This document shows, piece by piece, positions 13,285-14,567 of a DNA stretch of 14,567 bases. This DNA is from an uncultured Clostridia bacterium (lineage in GTDB: Bacteria; Bacillota; Clostridia; Oscillospirales; Ruminococcaceae), in the NCBI GenBank assembly GCA_937901465.1, contig CALGTU010000071.1, positions 1 through 14,567 on the forward strand, read 5' to 3'. Within the stretch, counting starts at the first letter, position 1. Every line of letters begins with the position of its first letter. A model generated the notes under the pieces. It saw nothing but the letters and a program-made list of their open reading frames with translations, was not told the origin of the DNA and ran no database searches. The position numbers and the translations under genes are program-made.

Positions 13285-13313
13285 TTGACAATGAACACAA
13301 AATAATATAAAAT
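13285..13313 (+). promoter_or_regulatory. Promoter of the single-pass membrane protein gene
   Basis: A perfect TTGACA (13285-13290), 17 bases and TAAAAT (13308-13313). Its -35 is only 7 bases from the -35 of the divergent DUF2752 promoter. Confidence 0.75.
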
Positions 13314-13346
13314 ATATATAGCTTATTTTGGTTCGGGGGTGTTTTT

Positions 13347-13715
13347 ATGGCAGCTAAAGAAAAAGATGTTGAACTTGATATGGAAATGGAATCTGACGAT
13401 GAAGTTGCTGCTGAAGAAATAAAGGATACACTCGAACTTTCAGGTTCGCTTAACAAAAAAGATTTATATAAAGCAAGAAAAGAACCCGAAATGCCCGAAG
13501 AACTCAGAAAACCCCGCAAACTTTTCGTTGAAGAGGTTTTAAAGACTATTGTCGGTGTAATTCTTGTTCTTTTGTTTATCGCTCTTTTCATAGGAATAGT
13601 ATGGTATTTCCTCATTCAGCTTGACGCTACTCTGTTTGATGAACTCATGGGCGAAGCAACAGAAGTTTCAAAAGATATGGGGTCGACCGTAAGCTTTATC
13701 AAAAAAATGCTATAA
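13347..13715 (+). CDS. Single-pass membrane protein with acidic N-terminus, function unknown
   Basis: A 122-residue protein. Residues 1-33 are highly acidic and probably disordered. Residues 36-62 are mixed-charge and basic (KARKEPEMPEELRKPRK). One membrane segment lies at about 67-90 (VGVILVLLFIALFIGIVWYF), and a 30-residue tail follows. Positive charge before the segment predicts a cytoplasmic N-terminus. There is no recognisable domain, signal-peptidase site or catalytic motif. GGGGGTG (13335-13341) precedes the ATG by 5 bases. It is divergent from DUF2752 and is followed after 20 bases by tRNA-Leu, with only a bulged hairpin (13715-13731) between. Confidence 0.75.
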   Translation: MAAKEKDVELDMEMESDDEVAAEEIKDTLELSGSLNKKDLYKARKEPEMPEELRKPRKLFVEEVLKTIVGVILVLLFIALFIGIVWYFLIQLDATLFDELMGEATEVSKDMGSTVSFIKKML

Positions 13716-13716
13716 A
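13708..13716 (+). promoter_or_regulatory. Possible extended -10 for tRNA-Leu
   Basis: TGcTATAAA overlaps the stop codon of the membrane-protein gene and would start transcription about 10-13 bases before the tRNA. No -35 box was found, so co-transcription from the promoter at 13285 is an alternative. Confidence 0.35.
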
Positions 13717-13735
13717 GGGCTTTATGCCTTTTTAT

Positions 13736-13822
13736 GCCGGTGTGATGGAATTGGTAGACGTGCTGGACTCAAAATCCCGTGGTGGCGACACCGTGTCGGT
13801 TCGAGCCCGACCACCGGTACCA
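13736..13822 (+). tRNA. tRNA-Leu(CAA)
   Basis: A complete class II tRNA with encoded CCA (13820-13822) that reads UUG codons. The acceptor stem pairs 13736-13742 with 13812-13818 (the first pair is G-U). The anticodon loop CTCAAAA (13768-13774) carries CAA at 13770-13772. The long variable arm is GGTG-GCGA-CACC (about 13781-13792). The T stem-loop is GTCGG-TTCGAGC-CCGAC (13795-13811). The anticodon stem (13763-13767 with 13775-13779) has one mismatch, T13764 against C13778. Confidence 0.95.
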
Positions 13823-13831
13823 TATAAGAAT

Positions 13832-13864
13832 AACAGACTCTGAATATCGGGGTCTGTTGTTTTA
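13832..13864 (+). terminator. Intrinsic terminator after tRNA-Leu
   Basis: A 9-base-pair stem (13832-13840 with 13850-13858, one G-U), a 9-base loop and a GTTTT tail. It ends the tRNA unit before the desulfoferrodoxin gene. Confidence 0.75.
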
Positions 13865-13865
13865 T

Positions 13866-13893
13866 AAGCATATCTTTATGCTTTAAGCATAAA
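13866..13893. promoter_or_regulatory. AAGCATA repeat cluster upstream of desulfoferrodoxin
   Basis: Three copies of one half-site: AAGCATA (13866-13872), inverted TATGCTT (13877-13883), and AAGCATA (13885-13891). The last two form a perfect 19-base palindrome, TTTATGCTTTAAGCATAAA (13875-13893). It ends 37 bases before the start codon and overlaps a possible -10 (TAAAAT, 13890-13895). This is operator-like; it is not the usual PerR box. Confidence 0.5.
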
Positions 13894-13930
13894 ATATTTA
13901 AACGGAATAAATTAAAGGAGGTTTATAGAT

Positions 13931-14299
13931 ATGAAATTCTATAAATGTAATCATTGCAAACAGATTATTTTTAAAATCAAAGATGTAAACGTTCCTGTTT
14001 CTTGTTGCGGTGAGAAAATGGAAGAAATCATTCCCGGCTCTGTTGATGCTGCTGTTGAAAAACATGTTCCTGTATACACAGTTGAAAATGGCGTAGTTAA
14101 TGTTAAAATCGGCGAAGTCGATCACCCTATGCTTCCTGAACATTATATCGAATGGGTTGTTGTTAAAACAAATTCAGGTGTTCAGTTAAAGGAACTTAAA
14201 CCTGGCGATGCACCTGCTGTTTCTTTTGCAATATGCGACGGAGAAACCGTAGAAGAAGTTTACGCTTACTGTAATCTTCATGGTCTCTGGAAAAAATAA
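13931..14299 (+). CDS. dfx: Desulfoferrodoxin (two-iron superoxide reductase)
   Basis: A 122-residue enzyme that reduces superoxide to hydrogen peroxide in anaerobes without releasing oxygen. The N-terminal desulforedoxin domain (1-36) carries the rubredoxin-like iron site with Cys6, Cys9, Cys25 and Cys26. The C-terminal superoxide-reductase domain (about 38-122) has the active-site iron ligands His45, His65, His71, Cys114 and His117, and the E-K-H motif (43-45) with the catalytic Lys44. All ligands are present, so both iron centres should form. AAAGGAGG (13914-13921) lies 9 bases before the ATG. It is a single gene between two terminators, probably controlled through the repeat cluster upstream. 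Confidence 0.95.
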   Translation: MKFYKCNHCKQIIFKIKDVNVPVSCCGEKMEEIIPGSVDAAVEKHVPVYTVENGVVNVKIGEVDHPMLPEHYIEWVVVKTNSGVQLKELKPGDAPAVSFAICDGETVEEVYAYCNLHGLWKK

Positions 14300-14334
14300 T
14301 TTGTGATAAAATTGTGAAATTTTAATGTAATAAT

Positions 14335-14385
14335 AAAAACGCTTGTTTTGAAGGATAGAAAATCCCGAAAAACAGGCGTTTTTTT
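14335..14385 (+). terminator. Intrinsic terminator of desulfoferrodoxin
   Basis: A 15-base-pair stem (14335-14349 with 14369-14383, one T-G pair) and a T run at 14379-14385. The 19-base loop can form a small inner stem, GGAT with ATCC (14353-14356, 14362-14365). Confidence 0.9.
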
Positions 14386-14420
14386 GTGGTAAAGATACTG
14401 CTAAAAAAAGTTAGTTTTTG

Positions 14421-14449
14421 TTGACATTATGCTTAAAATATGTTAAAAT
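14421..14449 (+). promoter_or_regulatory. Strong promoter-like sequence without an evident gene
   Basis: A perfect TTGACA (14421-14426), 17 bases and TAAAAT (14444-14449) with TG for an extended -10. A TATGCTT half-site like those before desulfoferrodoxin lies in the spacer (14428-14434). The transcript would run into the minus-strand tRNA in antisense. Confidence 0.5.
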
Positions 14450-14482
14450 TAACATTGTATAATTGGTAACAGCGTATAAATG

Positions 14483-14525
14483 AGAAAAATAAAATCGGAT
14501 CCGCCCTTAAAAGACAAATCCGATT
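14483..14525 (-). terminator. Terminator of the minus-strand tRNA unit
   Basis: On the minus strand, AATCGGAT (14518-14525) pairs with ATCCGATT (14493-14500) around a 17-base loop. TTTATTTTT follows (14492-14484). It lies just 3' of the tRNA. Confidence 0.8.
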
Positions 14526-14528
14526 ATC

Positions 14529-14567
14529 TGGTGCCGCTAACCGGACTCGAACCGGTACGCTTTTAAC
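14529..14567 (-). tRNA. 3' part of a tRNA (isoacceptor not determined)
   Basis: On the minus strand the sequence ends in CCA (14529-14531), preceded by discriminator A, the acceptor strand TAGCGGC (14533-14539) and the T stem-loop ACCGG-TTCGAGT-CCGGT (14540-14556). The remaining bases (14557-14567) do not fit a 5-base variable loop easily and could be part of a long variable arm, suggesting tRNA-Leu or tRNA-Ser. The anticodon lies outside the window. Confidence 0.85.

Noticed and set aside
13274..13615. Serine-rich 113-codon minus-strand ORF
   Set aside because: The serine runs are the reverse reading of Glu/Asp-rich codons of the membrane-protein gene, and it overlaps two promoters.
14480..14566. 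28-codon ORF (MRKIKSDP... ending LTGLEPVRF) after the orphan promoter
   Set aside because: Its second half is the antisense of a tRNA T arm and acceptor, which gives the well-known spurious TGLEPVRF peptide. No ribosome site precedes it.

Overview
The window looks like chromosome from an AT-rich, endospore-forming, motile anaerobe of the Clostridia, probably the Ruminococcaceae/Oscillospiraceae side. The evidence is a complete spoIIA sporulation operon, a CheV chemotaxis coupler, a superoxide reductase (desulfoferrodoxin), strong AGGAGG-type ribosome sites, TTG starts and many compact intrinsic terminators. The genus is an inference and cannot be fixed from this sequence. No insertion sequence, phage gene, CRISPR array or rRNA was seen. 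The window is mostly conserved genes separated by short, signal-rich gaps, and no gap between genes exceeds 300 bases.

Layout. 1-1218: the tail of an acidic-ended protein, then a membrane protein made of two copies of a membrane-hairpin plus PH-like unit. 1264-1708: a KTSC-domain mini-gene with its own strong promoter, flanked by two inverted copies of a 13-base palindromic site and followed by two terminators. 1780-3212: spoIIAA-spoIIAB-sigF, the forespore sigma-factor switch. 3345-4262: cheV, ending in a bidirectional terminator. 4299-7081 (minus strand): hflX, then a membrane-spanning XRE regulator and an SdpI-like membrane protein. 7265-8479: a degenerate EAL plus HDOD signalling protein, divergent from hflX. 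8670-9050: a DtxR-family metal regulator with a palindrome over its own -10 box. 9215-12430: carB without carA. 12518-13216 (minus strand): a 74-residue helical protein of unknown function and a DUF2752 membrane protein. 13347-13715: a single-pass acidic membrane protein, divergent from DUF2752. 13736-13822: tRNA-Leu(CAA). 13931-14299: desulfoferrodoxin behind a repeated AAGCATA operator-like cluster. 14529-14567: the 3' end of a minus-strand tRNA with its terminator.

How the genes work together. SpoIIAA, SpoIIAB and SigF form one partner-switching module. The XRE regulator and SdpI-like gene look like a two-gene envelope-sensing or immunity unit. DtxR and desulfoferrodoxin both point to metal and oxygen stress handling but are separate transcription units. 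CheV and the EAL-HDOD protein are stand-alone signalling genes. The parts least explained by known families are the KTSC locus with its flanking sites, the 74-residue protein next to DUF2752, and the operator-like repeats before the XRE regulator, dtxR and desulfoferrodoxin. Promoter and operator calls are motif readings by eye, without statistics.
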